64,000 nt of DNA from Streptomyces sp. BK340 (GCF_007827595.1 NZ_VISR01000011.1:199029-263028); one strand, 5' to 3'; shown: positions 43,148-52,292, counted from the first letter of the stretch. Program-made: numbers and translations. Notes: generated from the sequence alone by a model not told the origin.

Positions 43148-43675
43148 TCACAAACGAGCGGGGCGGTGGTTCAGCGACCTGGTCATCTCACGATTGGCCG
43201 CACGGGCCGCCTCGAGCTCCTCGGTGCGTTCGTCGAGTTCGCCCTGCATAGTCGATAGCTGCTGTTCCAGCGTGATGATCCGTCGCTGGAGCTGGTCAAC
43301 ATCATCCGACGCTCCAAGCCCGGAATCCGCCCAAGCTTTCGCCCCGATCGACTGAGACAGCCGCTTTTCCAGTTGGCGCACACGGGCGGCCAAGCGCTTG
43401 TTGCGTTCCAGGGTGTTGGCCAGGTCGGTCTGCAGCGAGGCACGGCTGACTGCTGCCATCATCCCGTCCCCCGCTGGGGCGGTGACAACGGCGTGGACGC
43501 GTTCGAGCAGGTCACGGTGGCGGTAGAAGTAGGTTCGGTCGACCCGGGCGGCGCGAGCGAGACCGGAGACGGTGATGTCTCCACCCGTCCGCACTGCCGT
43601 GTCGAGGGCCTTGAGGACCCTTTCGCGGCGGCGGGCGGAGTTCGCACGTCTGCCTTCAGTCAATCGGCTGGTCAC
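43148..43675 (-). CDS. Third protein of the recombinase triad (TnpC/DUF6262-like)
   Basis: 175 residues from the GTG at 43675, overlapping the upstream recombinase by 20 bp. N-terminal HTH-like part: RRERVLKALDTAVRTGGDITVSGLARAARVDRTYFYRHRDL. Then a coiled coil: LANTLERNKRLAARVRQLEK and VDQLQRRIITLEQQLSTMQGE. This is the layout of the DUF6262/TnpC proteins that accompany paired tyrosine recombinases and affect integration orientation or efficiency in Tn554. Ends close to a 110-bp gap before the STAND gene. Confidence 0.85.
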   Translation of the reverse strand: MTSRLTEGRRANSARRRERVLKALDTAVRTGGDITVSGLARAARVDRTYFYRHRDLLERVHAVVTAPAGDGMMAAVSRASLQTDLANTLERNKRLAARVRQLEKRLSQSIGAKAWADSGLGASDDVDQLQRRIITLEQQLSTMQGELDERTEELEAARAANREMTRSLNHRPARL

Positions 43676-46139
43676 ACGGGGGCCTTTCGGGACGCGGGTT
43701 GAGCACGGGTGCAGCGACGCGGGGCATGCCGAGGGTGACGACCTGGCGGCTGCGGCGGACCACTGCGACGGCTTGCTGGATCTGCGTTCGGTCCTCGTCC
43801 GTGAGGTCGTCAAGGTCGGTGCGGACGCGCCGGATAAGGCGCCGTACACGAGTGATTTCTTCGTCGGACGGCATCGCCTCGTTGCTGGCCCAGGTGTCGG
43901 CGCTGAACGCGGCGAGCCGTTCCCGACTGCGCAGCAGATCGGCGAGGTAGGCCTCCAGATCGGGAAGGTAGGACACGTCGGTGCGGAAGTGCCCGCAGCC
44001 CACACAGCGGAAGCGGACAGGGCAGTCGTGACCGCCGGCCGCAACGTTCGACGGCTCGGTGCACACCCCGTACGGCACCGCGACCTCCCCGACCGCGCGG
44101 CGGGCGTGCTCGGAGTCCAGCAGGGTTTTTGCCCTCCGCCAGATCCGGTTACCGTGCCGGTCGAACTGCATCGCAGTGCCCCTGTCGATGGCCTCCCGGC
44201 GGCGCTGGTCGCCGACCCGGTAATAGCGTTGCGTGGTGGTCAACTGCCGGTGGTCCATGAGCTGGCGCAGCACGTCGACTGGTACGCCGGCGTCCGCGTG
44301 GCGCTGGGCGTAGGTGTGCCGGTAGGCGTAGGGGAAGATCTTCTCCTTGTCGAAGCAGAGCTGTTTGGCCACGGGTTTCCCCTCCTCGTGAACGGTCATC
44401 GTCAACGCAACGTCAGGCAGCGCCATGACCCAGTCACGATGCTGGGCGAGCACATCGGAGATCACCTTGGTCCCCTCGGGGTTGGACACGACGGACGGCA
44501 ACAACACAAGCCGGCCGGGCGCCGTGGCGGGGAAGCGGGCGCGGACCCGTTCCTGCTGCGCGGTGATCAGAGCTGCGGTGGCTTCCGGGATGGGCAGGCG
44601 ACGGCGCAGGCGCAATTCCTTGTGGTTGTCGTAGAGCAGGACGGGCTTGCCATCGGCGTCCCGGGTCAGGCAGTCGTAGGGCAGGTGGCAGATCTCGAAG
44701 GGGCGCCGGCCGGTGTCGATGAGCAGCTCGACGGCGACGCGTACCTCGCGGCTTGACTTCTCTTCCAGGAGGTCGAGGTGGGCGCAGAGCTGACGCATCA
44801 CCTCGTCGGGCAGGTCCTTGCCGGCTTCGGAGTCCTCGGGCTCGTCGGGGATGTCCTGGGTGAGCAGCATGAAGTCGGCGGGCAGGCCGTGCAGGGGCTG
44901 CCCGGGCCGGGTCAGGCCCATGCTCCGCATCAGGCTGAGCCACTTCCTCACCGCGCGGGCGACAAAGATCCACGTGTAGGTGCTGATCTCCCCCTGTTCG
45001 GCGAGGAAGGCCAGACGGTTGCTGAAGTTGACGATGTCCTGGCGTTCCAGGAGCGTGGGGTGGGCGCCGTGGTCGTCGCGTTGCAGGTGCAGGCTGTCGG
45101 AGAGTTTGACGAAGGCATTGATGTGGGTCTGCATCTGTCCGCGAGCCTGAACGCCGCGGCGCCGGGGCAACTCGTCGCACACGGCGGCTTTGACGGCTTC
45201 GCGTAGCCAGGGCTGGCGTACCCCAGTGAAGTTGAGTTTTCCGGACCGGCCGAATGCCGCCGCATCCCACACATCCTTGTGCCGCTCGCTCTCGGGCGTC
45301 ATGCCGAGCCGGCGTGACGCAGTAGTGAGCGCCTTGAGAAGCGCCTGACGGCGTCGGCACAACGATGCCGGGTCGAGCTCGTCCAGGGTCGATACCTGCC
45401 GGGCACGGGCAAGTTCGCACACCGGACGCAGATGCCACGGCGGCGTCTTGGTACCGCCCCGGATGCGTTCCTGCAGGCCATAGATCACCTCGGCGACCAC
45501 CAGCGGCGCCAGACCGCGCAGATTGACGTCGACGAACTTGCTCACCGCTCGCATCGCGCGCCGGAAGGCCTCGTCCCCCGGGAATGTCCCTTCCCTGATC
45601 ATGCGGGTGCGGCGCTGTGTGTGCTGCAGGCAGTAGGCAGAGACCTTCCCTGACCGCTGCCGGTCACAAGCCGCAACCTCGCACGCCCCAAACGACGGCA
45701 GAGCGCGCACCGCCGGGTGACGCAAGAATTCTGCAAGGTCGAGATCCATCTTGACCCGCTGGTACTGGTGGGCGCTGCACAGCTGCCGCGTCCGCGTCAC
45801 CCAAGGCCGTGCGCAGCCGACAACGGCACAGTCCTCCACCCCGCTGCGTCGACGGACGGGCCGGGGCGCGGCGACGAACACCTCGAAGGCCCCATCTGTG
45901 CTTTTCCACCGTTTCTCGCAGTTGCGGCACAGCCCGCTCGTGGAGTATGCGACGCAACCGCACTCCACCACCCGGCACAGTGGCATCCCGAGGAGCGGAT
46001 GCTCGATGGGGAAGGTCAGGACGCTGCGATCGGGCGACCAGCCCAGCAGGTCCAAGAACTCGGGATCGACGGCAGCCATGAGCTCTTCCGCCCGGCCCGC
46101 GAACACGCGCGCAGATGCAGATACTGCATGGATGCTCAC
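43656..46139 (-). CDS. Large tyrosine recombinase (TnpB-like of Tn554)
   Basis: 827 residues; ATG at 46139 overlaps the TnpA-like stop (ATGA). Long N-terminal region with zinc-ribbon Cys sets (CRNCEKRW, CSAHQYQR, CEVAACDR, CLQHTQRR), a SAM-like core-binding domain (WLREAVKAAVCDEL, TYTWIFVARAVRKWLSLMRS) and the catalytic domain: RPFEICHLPYDCL after DTGR (Arg I), FPYAYRHTYAQRHADAGVP (HxxR equivalent) and LMDHRQLTTTQRYYRVG (Tyr nucleophile). A C-terminal Cys-rich patch (CPVRFRCVGCGHFRTD) follows. It is not the RNA-guided TnpB of IS605. Complete and probably active. Confidence 0.93.
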   Translation of the reverse strand: MSIHAVSASARVFAGRAEELMAAVDPEFLDLLGWSPDRSVLTFPIEHPLLGMPLCRVVECGCVAYSTSGLCRNCEKRWKSTDGAFEVFVAAPRPVRRRSGVEDCAVVGCARPWVTRTRQLCSAHQYQRVKMDLDLAEFLRHPAVRALPSFGACEVAACDRQRSGKVSAYCLQHTQRRTRMIREGTFPGDEAFRRAMRAVSKFVDVNLRGLAPLVVAEVIYGLQERIRGGTKTPPWHLRPVCELARARQVSTLDELDPASLCRRRQALLKALTTASRRLGMTPESERHKDVWDAAAFGRSGKLNFTGVRQPWLREAVKAAVCDELPRRRGVQARGQMQTHINAFVKLSDSLHLQRDDHGAHPTLLERQDIVNFSNRLAFLAEQGEISTYTWIFVARAVRKWLSLMRSMGLTRPGQPLHGLPADFMLLTQDIPDEPEDSEAGKDLPDEVMRQLCAHLDLLEEKSSREVRVAVELLIDTGRRPFEICHLPYDCLTRDADGKPVLLYDNHKELRLRRRLPIPEATAALITAQQERVRARFPATAPGRLVLLPSVVSNPEGTKVISDVLAQHRDWVMALPDVALTMTVHEEGKPVAKQLCFDKEKIFPYAYRHTYAQRHADAGVPVDVLRQLMDHRQLTTTQRYYRVGDQRRREAIDRGTAMQFDRHGNRIWRRAKTLLDSEHARRAVGEVAVPYGVCTEPSNVAAGGHDCPVRFRCVGCGHFRTDVSYLPDLEAYLADLLRSRERLAAFSADTWASNEAMPSDEEITRVRRLIRRVRTDLDDLTDEDRTQIQQAVAVVRRSRQVVTLGMPRVAAPVLNPRPERPPCDQPID

Positions 46140-47293
46140 GACTCGACCTCCGCGCTCATCATGCGCGGAGAGGGCACCCGCTCGGTCGCCTCGCGCAGCC
46201 GTCCCGCCGCGGGGTGCAGATAGGGCCGAGGCGAGCCAGGATGGCTCTGCCCCAGCAACGCCTGCACCTCATCCAGAACCCCGCCGGCGTCGGCGACATT
46301 ACTGGCAAAGGCATGACGCAGCATGCGCGCAACGACCCTGCGCCCCAGGCCAGCCCGGCGTACGAGCGCGGCAATCAGCTCGCCGATCGCATCCGTCGTC
46401 ACCGGCAACCCCAGCGGCGCGCGGAAGAGATTCACCAGCAGGAAGTCGCTGCCCCCGGCGCCGACCATGCGGTGACGCTCAGCGGCGTACTGGTCCATCG
46501 CCTGGACGACCAGGAAGTCGACCGGCAGCACCCACTTCTTCCGCGACTTCGACCAAGCACCGTTCTCATTCGCCCGCCGGATGATGTGCAGATGCGGACC
46601 TTCCACGTCGCACCCCAGGGCCCGGGAGTCCATCAGGAGGTGACAGTCGCTGCGGCGTAGCCCCGCCACCTGCCCGGGACGCAGCCCGACACGCGCCAGC
46701 AACAGCACGATGAGCCGGTCCCGTGCGTTATGGCACGCCCGAAACAGCGCCACCGCTTCTTCATCACTAGCGCGGTCCACGTCCGATTCCGGCTCCTGCA
46801 GCCGGTGGCGCGCCTTCAAGCGCGAAACCATCTCAGGCGCCTCACCAAGCGCCTCGGTGGGCAAGTCCCGGCTGCTGACCGCCTCGTAGAGCTGGCTGAG
46901 CACCCAGGGCTCCACCTCGCCCGTGGTGACAGCATGCGACAGCAATCCCCGCACGCCAGTGAGAACACCGTTGATGCGGCGTTCTCCACGGACCGGCGCG
47001 CTGCCCGGCCCTGCCGACACCGGTTCGTGCGGATCCCTTGGGGCGTACTTGAGCCAGACCATGAAAAGGCCCACCTCGCTCGCGGCTTCGCGCCAGTCCC
47101 GGCCGGTCCGCTCACACCAGTGCAGATACAGAACGACGGCACCCGCATACGACTTCGTCGTCAGCTCAGCACGATGCTGGCCGAACCGCACGTGCCTCAG
47201 CCACTGATCAGCAGCGGGAAACACCTTCAACTCCGCATCCAGCACCGTCCAGTACCGGGCCCCCGACGGCAAACACACCGGAAAACTCCGCAC
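46136..47293 (-). CDS. Tyrosine recombinase (TnpA-like of Tn554)
   Basis: 385 residues from ATG. N-terminal SAM-like domain (AELTTKSYAGAVVLYLHWCE, LFMVWLKYAP), then the catalytic domain: LIVLLLARVGLRPGQVAGLR (Arg I in GLRPGQ), VVARMLRHAFASNVADAGG (His-x-x-region) and LGQSHPGSPRPYLHPAAG (Tyr). It lies 130 bp from the right end of the element and is first of the three-gene recombinase operon. The pair with the larger recombinase and a coiled-coil third protein defines the Tn554-like class. Confidence 0.92.
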   Translation of the reverse strand: MRSFPVCLPSGARYWTVLDAELKVFPAADQWLRHVRFGQHRAELTTKSYAGAVVLYLHWCERTGRDWREAASEVGLFMVWLKYAPRDPHEPVSAGPGSAPVRGERRINGVLTGVRGLLSHAVTTGEVEPWVLSQLYEAVSSRDLPTEALGEAPEMVSRLKARHRLQEPESDVDRASDEEAVALFRACHNARDRLIVLLLARVGLRPGQVAGLRRSDCHLLMDSRALGCDVEGPHLHIIRRANENGAWSKSRKKWVLPVDFLVVQAMDQYAAERHRMVGAGGSDFLLVNLFRAPLGLPVTTDAIGELIAALVRRAGLGRRVVARMLRHAFASNVADAGGVLDEVQALLGQSHPGSPRPYLHPAAGRLREATERVPSPRMMSAEVES

Positions 47294-47425
47294 AGCTCAC
47301 GTCCTCAACTCCGTAGCCATCTGCAACGGCACACCACAGAGCCACACCCCCGGAGATTCACCGTCCAGCGCCTAACGAGGCGCCTTCCAGCAACGTCACA
47401 CCACACCCACGGAGCCCCAAGAGAA

Positions 47426-47591
47426 GCTTCCAGTACGGGAGCGCGCCGGTGAGGTCGACGACGGCCATGTTCGGCTCGATCATCTGCACGCGGGGCGTGA
47501 TGCCTTCGAGCAGGCGGCGCAGCCGCTCGGGGAGTTCGGCGTCCGGTTCGGCCGGGAGGTCGAAGCGCAGGTGGAGGATGTGACGGCCCAT
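47426..47591 (-). pseudogene. Y-family DNA polymerase, N-terminal fragment
   Basis: ATG at 47591, 5 bp after the dnaE2 stop. The frame reads GRHILHLRFDLPAEPDAELP, ERLRRLLEGITPRVQMIEPN and MAVVDLTGALPYWK. This is the start of an ImuB/DinB-like polymerase: the MxxVDLTGALPYW stretch holds the first catalytic Asp. At 47431/47426 the sequence enters the Tn554-like element and reads out into non-homologous residues until a stop at 47358. The downstream part continues at 36862. dnaE2 followed by this gene is the usual mutasome order. Confidence 0.88.
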
Positions 47592-47596
47592 GGTGA

Positions 47597-50500
47597 TCAC
47601 CCAGCGCTTCCTTGGCTGCGGTGGCCGAGCCGGCGCAGGTCCGCCGAGCGGGTGCCGGCGGGCAACAGGTCGGCGTACGGGTGCAGGCGGGCCCCGGCGG
47701 TGCCGTCGGCGAGTGTGCGCTGCGGGGTGGCCGACGGAGCCGGGGTGGGGGCCGGGCTGGTGCGGCCGAGGAGGTCGAGGGCGGCCTGGGGGCCGTGGTC
47801 GCGGCGGGCGGCGGCCACCTCGTCCAGGTCCCAGGCCATCTCGCCGACGACGGTGCGGCGCGGGCCGCGGGCCTCCACCGTGCCGCGTACGAGCAGAAGC
47901 CCGGAGTGGAACACGGTGTGCGCGACGTGTTCGTGGGAGTCCTCGAAGAAGGCGATGTCGACCAGGCCGGAGCCGTCCTCCAGCGTGCAGAAGATGATCC
48001 GCTTGCCGGATGGGATGGGCGGCGTCTGCGTGGAGGCCCGCACTCCGGCGACGAGGACTTTCTGCCCGGGCATCATGCCGCGCAGGTGTGCGGCGTCGGT
48101 CGCGCCGAGCTCGCGCAGCAGCCGGTGGTGGTGCTCCATCAGATGCTGGCTCACGTCGATGGAGAGGGTGTCGAGTTCGGCGCCGAGCTTGTCGCGGCTG
48201 GTCATTTCCGGCAGCCCGCTCGGTCCGGCGGTCACTAGCTCTCCGCCCAGCGGCAGCTGCCCGTCGGTGATGGTGCGGTTGCGGGACTGCCGGTGCAGTT
48301 CGGTGGCCTGCAGGAGCAGATCCCGGCGGGTCAGGCCGGGGGAGAGGGCGTCGAGGGCGCCGATACGGATCAGGCGCTGGGCGAGCGGCAGGGACGGGCG
48401 GGCGCGCAGCCACAGATCCTGCAGGCCGGTGTAGGGCTGGCCAGCCGTCAGGCGGGCGGTCTCCGCCTCGGTGATGCCCTTGACCGTGGAGAATGCCAGG
48501 CGCACCCCCCAGCCCTGTCCGGTCTGCTCCACGCTGTGCTGCCCGCGGGAGTGGTTGACGTCGACGGGCAGCACAGGGATGCCGTGGCGGCGGGCGTCGG
48601 CGACGATGACCCGGCGCGGCCACATGCCCGGATCGTGCTCCAGCAGCCCGGCGTACAGATACGCCGGGAAGTGCGCCTTCAAATATGCGGACTGCAGGGC
48701 GGGGACGGCGAAGGCCACCGCGTGGGCGCGGCAGAAGCCGTACGCGCCGAAGGAGGAGACGGTCTCCCACACCTCATCCAGCACCTCCTTGGCGTAGCCG
48801 CGCTCCCCGGCCGTGCGACGGAACCAGGCCTCGACCTTCAGCAGCCGGTCGGGGTCGGCCAGGGCGCGGCGGGCGACGTCGCCGGCGGCGCGGTCGCAGC
48901 CGGTCATCGTCGTGAGGATGGCGATGATCTGCTCGTGCCAGATGACTACGCCGTAGGTGTCGTTGAGCACTGGCTCCAGGTCGGGGTGCGGGTACGTGGG
49001 GGCTGCGCCGTGCCGGGCGGCGATATACAAAGCGGGCATGCCCCCTGATACGGGTCCTGGCCTAAATAGGCTGATGTCCGCGACGACGTCCTGCATGTGC
49101 CGGGGTTGCAGACGTCCCACCAGATCCTGCTGACCAGGGCTTTCGAGCTGGAAGAGGCCGATGGTGTCCGAGGCCCGGATCATCTCGAAGGCCTGCCGGT
49201 CGTTCAGGCTGACGTGGTCGGGGTTGTCGAGATCAAGCAGGCGTCCGGTCGTGCGGCGGATTTCAGCGACCGCGTACGCCATCGCGGACTGCATGCGGAC
49301 GCCCAGGACGTCGAGCTTCAGGAGGCCGAGATCTTCGACGTCCTCCTTGTCAGCCTGCACCATCGGGTAGCCGGCCGGGGTCGGCTGCACCGGAAGTCGG
49401 TCCAGCAGTGCCGCGTTCGACAGGATCACTCCGCACGGGTGCATGGCGTAGCCCCGGGGCAGCGCGTCCAGGCCCTCGGCCAGCTCCCAGAGCGGCCCGA
49501 ACCCGTCGGCCCGGGCGGCGAGTTGCCGCAACTCCGGGAGTTCGGCCAGGGCGCCGCGGATGTCCCGGGCGCGGAGGTGCGGAAAGCTCTTGGCGATCTC
49601 GCCGACGACCTGCGGCGGAATCCCGAGGGCGAGCCCGGTGTCCCGCAGGGCGTGCCGGGCCCGGTAGGTCTCGGGCATGCCGGTGACCGCGGTCCGCTCC
49701 TTCCCGAACCGCTTGATGATCGCGTCGTACACCTCCAGGCGGCGCTCGGACTCCACGTCGAGGTCGATGTCCGGCAACGAGGTACGCCGCTCGCTGAGGA
49801 ACCGTTCGAACAGGAGTCGGTGTTCGAGCGGGTTGGCGGTGGCGACGAAGAGGCTGTGGTTGACCATGGAGCCGGCGCCGGAGCCGCGCGCCGCAACCCG
49901 GATCCCCAGCGCCCGGGTATCCGCGACGACCTGGGCCACGGCCAGGAAGTACCCCTCAAAACCCAGCCGACCGATGACCTCCAGCTCGTAGCGGAGCTGT
50001 CGTACGGCACGCTCGTCGGTGTCCAGGCCACGGGCGACCATCCCGGTCTCACACCGCTGCCGCAGCAGCCGCATGGCCGAACCGCGCTCGGGGCCGGCGC
50101 CGACGACGGCGGGTTCGGGGAAGTGGGGACGCCCGAGCCCGAGATCGACCGCGGTGAGGGTGCAGGACTGGCCGGTGGCCTCGGTCTCGGCCAGCAGACG
50201 CGCGGCCCGGGCGGGGTCATTGCCGACGGCCCGCGCGATGCGGTCGGCCGCCGCCGCCATGGCTTCCGGGTCCTTCAGCCACCGTTCGTCCCCGTCCAGG
50301 CGCCGGCGGTCGACGGGCCGCAGCAGCCGGGCCGCATCGAGCACGTCGGCCAGCCGGTGCTGGTCGGGGTCGGCGTAGCGGACCGCGTTCGTCAGCACCG
50401 TACGGACGCCGAGCTGGTCGGCCAGGCCCACAGTGCGCGCGGCCAGCCGCAGCGAGCCCGCACCGGTGCCCTGCCGCCCCAGGTACACGGCTTCCAGCCG

Positions 50501-51049
50501 CAGCCGCTCGCCGGCCAGCTCCCGCCACGGCGCGAGCAGCTGCTCGGCGACGTCGGGGCGGCCGGCGGACAGGGCCCGCACCGGTTCGCAGGCCGGGCCG
50601 AGCAGCACCACCAGGTCCTGGTCGGCGTACGTACGCAGGGTGGGCCAGGACACGACCGGCGCCGCGCCGCCTGCCTCGGCGTGCGCGGCGGACACCAGGC
50701 GGCACAGCCGTGCCCACCCGGCCGCGTTCTGCGCAAGCAGGGTGATCCGCAGCGGCCGCTCCAGCACGTGCGCGCCGCCGCGCACGGGCGTACGCGGCCG
50801 ACCCGCGGCCGGGTCGGGCGGGGCGAGCGGGGCGACGGCGACGTCGACACCGAAGACGGGGCGGATACCGGCGGCCGCGGCGGCCTTGGCGAAGCGGACC
50901 GTGCCCGCAACGGTGTCCCGGTCGGTCAGCGCGAGCGCCGTCATCCCACGCTCGGCAGCGCGCTGCACGAGGGCACCGGGGAGGGATGCGCCGTAACGGG
51001 CCGAATAGCCGGAGGCGACGTGCAGATGAGTAAATCCACCGCTGCGCAC
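47597..51049 (-). CDS. dnaE2: Error-prone DNA polymerase DnaE2 (ImuC)
   Basis: 1150 residues from the GTG at 51049 (RSGGFTHLHVASGYSARYGAS, matching the family start); an upstream frame to 51160 exists but lacks family similarity. PHP domain (THLHVASGYS, ALALTDRDTVAGTVRFAKAA), palm with AARGSGAGSMVNH, catalytic SLPDIDLDVESERR and KLDVLGVRMQSAM, and a C-terminal OB fold (PPIPSGKRIIFCTLEDGSGL VDIAFF). This is the damage-tolerant alpha subunit acting with ImuB and ImuA in SOS mutagenesis. No imuA is nearby. Its partner gene downstream is interrupted by the 10.6-kb element. A LexA-type box lies about 70 bp upstream. Confidence 0.94.
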   Translation of the reverse strand: MRSGGFTHLHVASGYSARYGASLPGALVQRAAERGMTALALTDRDTVAGTVRFAKAAAAAGIRPVFGVDVAVAPLAPPDPAAGRPRTPVRGGAHVLERPLRITLLAQNAAGWARLCRLVSAAHAEAGGAAPVVSWPTLRTYADQDLVVLLGPACEPVRALSAGRPDVAEQLLAPWRELAGERLRLEAVYLGRQGTGAGSLRLAARTVGLADQLGVRTVLTNAVRYADPDQHRLADVLDAARLLRPVDRRRLDGDERWLKDPEAMAAAADRIARAVGNDPARAARLLAETEATGQSCTLTAVDLGLGRPHFPEPAVVGAGPERGSAMRLLRQRCETGMVARGLDTDERAVRQLRYELEVIGRLGFEGYFLAVAQVVADTRALGIRVAARGSGAGSMVNHSLFVATANPLEHRLLFERFLSERRTSLPDIDLDVESERRLEVYDAIIKRFGKERTAVTGMPETYRARHALRDTGLALGIPPQVVGEIAKSFPHLRARDIRGALAELPELRQLAARADGFGPLWELAEGLDALPRGYAMHPCGVILSNAALLDRLPVQPTPAGYPMVQADKEDVEDLGLLKLDVLGVRMQSAMAYAVAEIRRTTGRLLDLDNPDHVSLNDRQAFEMIRASDTIGLFQLESPGQQDLVGRLQPRHMQDVVADISLFRPGPVSGGMPALYIAARHGAAPTYPHPDLEPVLNDTYGVVIWHEQIIAILTTMTGCDRAAGDVARRALADPDRLLKVEAWFRRTAGERGYAKEVLDEVWETVSSFGAYGFCRAHAVAFAVPALQSAYLKAHFPAYLYAGLLEHDPGMWPRRVIVADARRHGIPVLPVDVNHSRGQHSVEQTGQGWGVRLAFSTVKGITEAETARLTAGQPYTGLQDLWLRARPSLPLAQRLIRIGALDALSPGLTRRDLLLQATELHRQSRNRTITDGQLPLGGELVTAGPSGLPEMTSRDKLGAELDTLSIDVSQHLMEHHHRLLRELGATDAAHLRGMMPGQKVLVAGVRASTQTPPIPSGKRIIFCTLEDGSGLVDIAFFEDSHEHVAHTVFHSGLLLVRGTVEARGPRRTVVGEMAWDLDEVAAARRDHGPQAALDLLGRTSPAPTPAPSATPQRTLADGTAGARLHPYADLLPAGTRSADLRRLGHRSQGSAG

Positions 51050-51114
51050 CTCCTGCCTCTCGTTTGTCCCTCCCCTGACCGGTGTCCCTCCAGGACTCCA
51101 CCATAACCGAAAAC

Positions 51115-51128
51115 CGAAAACTTGTTCG
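51115..51128 (-). promoter_or_regulatory. Probable LexA (SOS) box before dnaE2
   Basis: Read on the minus strand the site is CGAACAAGTTTTCG, one mismatch from the actinobacterial consensus CGAAC-N4-GTTCG, flanked by TT and G. It lies 66 bp upstream of the dnaE2 GTG, in an A/T-rich promoter-like patch. The nearby lexA gene supports SOS control. Confidence 0.75.
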
Positions 51129-51317
51129 AAGTCGTGGGTGGTGCTCTCACGTGCCGCCACGGTGACGTCATGTGACTGAGCGCCCTACTTGGCCCCTGCG
51201 CGCTTCAGTTGGCCGGTGTGCGTGATGTACCGAGAGACCACGGGTGCCAGGCTGTTCTCGCGGTGGCAGTGGGCCCGGCAACCTCGATGTCAGCACCGGC
51301 ACGTACGGTCTGGGCTC

Positions 51318-51998
51318 ATGACTGATCAGCAGTGGGTGGGAGTACGTCAGCGGGTCGAGGCGGCGGCTGCAGGGCCTGCGGGCAGCAAGGTGTTCGGGGC
51401 GTTGGGGCACAAGTGGGTCGTGGAGGACCCCCTCACCCAGGGCGAGCTTGCCGAACTCGAGGCTCAGATAGGTGTGCAGCTGCCGGAGGAGTACCGAGCC
51501 TTCCTGCTTCACGTTGGTGCAGGTGGCGCTGGCCCCGCGTACGGCCTGTTCCCCATTCGACGCGCGCAGGGCCGCTGGCGTTGGGAAGGCGACGGCGCGG
51601 AGATGGTCGACCTGTCGAGGCTTGCCGAACCGTTTCCCAACCAGGGTCCGGACCCGAAGCTGCTCGAGGAACTCCTTGCCCAGTGCGCTGAGGAAGAGGA
51701 CTTCGATGACATCGAAGACTTCGACGACGCCATGGAGGCGTGGGACGAGCGGTGGGGGGCGGCCATGTTCGCCCCGGAGCGCACCGCCGGCGCGATCGTG
51801 ATCTCCCACCTGGGCTGTGCCCAGAGGGAGTGGCTGATCATCAGCGGCAGCCACCGCGGCACGATCTGGTCCGACTGCCGGGTGGACGACGTCGACCTCG
51901 CCCCGCTCCTCGGCGAGGACGGTTCGCCCGTGAGGTTCGCCCGCTGGTACACCGACTGGCTGGAGAAAGCAGAGCACACAGCCCTGTCGGCACCGTAG
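51318..51998 (+). CDS. SMI1/KNR4 (SUKH)-family protein
   Basis: 226 residues from the ATG at 51318. The motif blocks LTQGELAELEAQIGVQLPEE YRAFLLHVGAGGAGPAYGLF, VISHLGCAQREWLIISGSHRG TIWSDCR and FARWYTDWLEKA are those of the SUKH superfamily (LPxxYxxFLxxxGxGG...G). An acidic stretch (AEEEDFDDIEDFDDAMEAWDE) lies in the middle. SUKH proteins often serve as immunity proteins to polymorphic toxins, but no toxin gene is adjacent. Divergent from dnaE2. Confidence 0.88.
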   Translation: MTDQQWVGVRQRVEAAAAGPAGSKVFGALGHKWVVEDPLTQGELAELEAQIGVQLPEEYRAFLLHVGAGGAGPAYGLFPIRRAQGRWRWEGDGAEMVDLSRLAEPFPNQGPDPKLLEELLAQCAEEEDFDDIEDFDDAMEAWDERWGAAMFAPERTAGAIVISHLGCAQREWLIISGSHRGTIWSDCRVDDVDLAPLLGEDGSPVRFARWYTDWLEKAEHTALSAP

Positions 51999-52154
51999 GC
52001 CCGAGGCCCTGTGCTGCTGAGCGCCGTGGTTGGCCAAATCGGCCAAGTAGGGCGCTCAGTCACACGTCAGATCCGTTCTCGTGCCGCGGGCCTGCGAGGC
52101 GGGACTCGACTCGGCCGGGATGCGGGGCGGTGAGGTGCGCGTGAGGCTGATGCC

Positions 52155-52292
52155 ATGTCGGAGCGCCGCGTGATCGTCTACCTGCCGTCTGGGACGGGGA
52201 ACGCGGGCCTGACCGGCTGGGACGAGCTGGATGTCGCTGAGTCGGGATGCATCGAGTGGCACGAGGGCGGGCCGGAGGTGTGGGAACGCTGA
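52155..52292 (+). CDS. Small hypothetical protein, 45 residues
   Basis: ATG at 52155; frame MSERRVIVYLPSGTGNAGLT, GWDELDVAESGCIEWHEGGP EVWER. The composition is protein-like and it overlaps the following gene start by 13 bp, as in an operon. It may be the intact product or the remains of a longer protein. No known family. Confidence 0.45.
   Translation: MSERRVIVYLPSGTGNAGLTGWDELDVAESGCIEWHEGGPEVWER

Larger units (their letters stand above)
36857..47431. mobile_element. Tn554-like element (~10.57 kb) inserted in a Y-polymerase gene
   Basis: Both ends carry GCTTCC (36857-36862 and 47426-47431). Just inside are TTCTCTGGGGG (36863 on) and CCCCAAGAGAA (up to 47425), imperfect inverted repeats. 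The element carries three adjacent genes typical of Tn554-class transposons (two tyrosine recombinases and a small third protein) at one end. Its cargo is a sigma factor, two secreted proteins and a STAND-WD40 ATPase. Removing one core plus the interior joins TAC TGG AAG to CGC GAC GCC, which restores the polymerase frame (ALPYW-KRDARAL). The excision product is thus a complete central polymerase sequence, strong evidence for these boundaries. Confidence 0.9.

Noticed and set aside
43656..46139. The large recombinase as RNA-guided TnpB
   Set aside because: It has tyrosine-recombinase motifs (Arg, RHTY, Tyr) and no RuvC core. The name TnpB here refers to Tn554.
49097..51106. 669-residue plus-strand ORF opposite dnaE2
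   Set aside because: Shadow frame; dnaE2 has clear catalytic motifs on the other strand.
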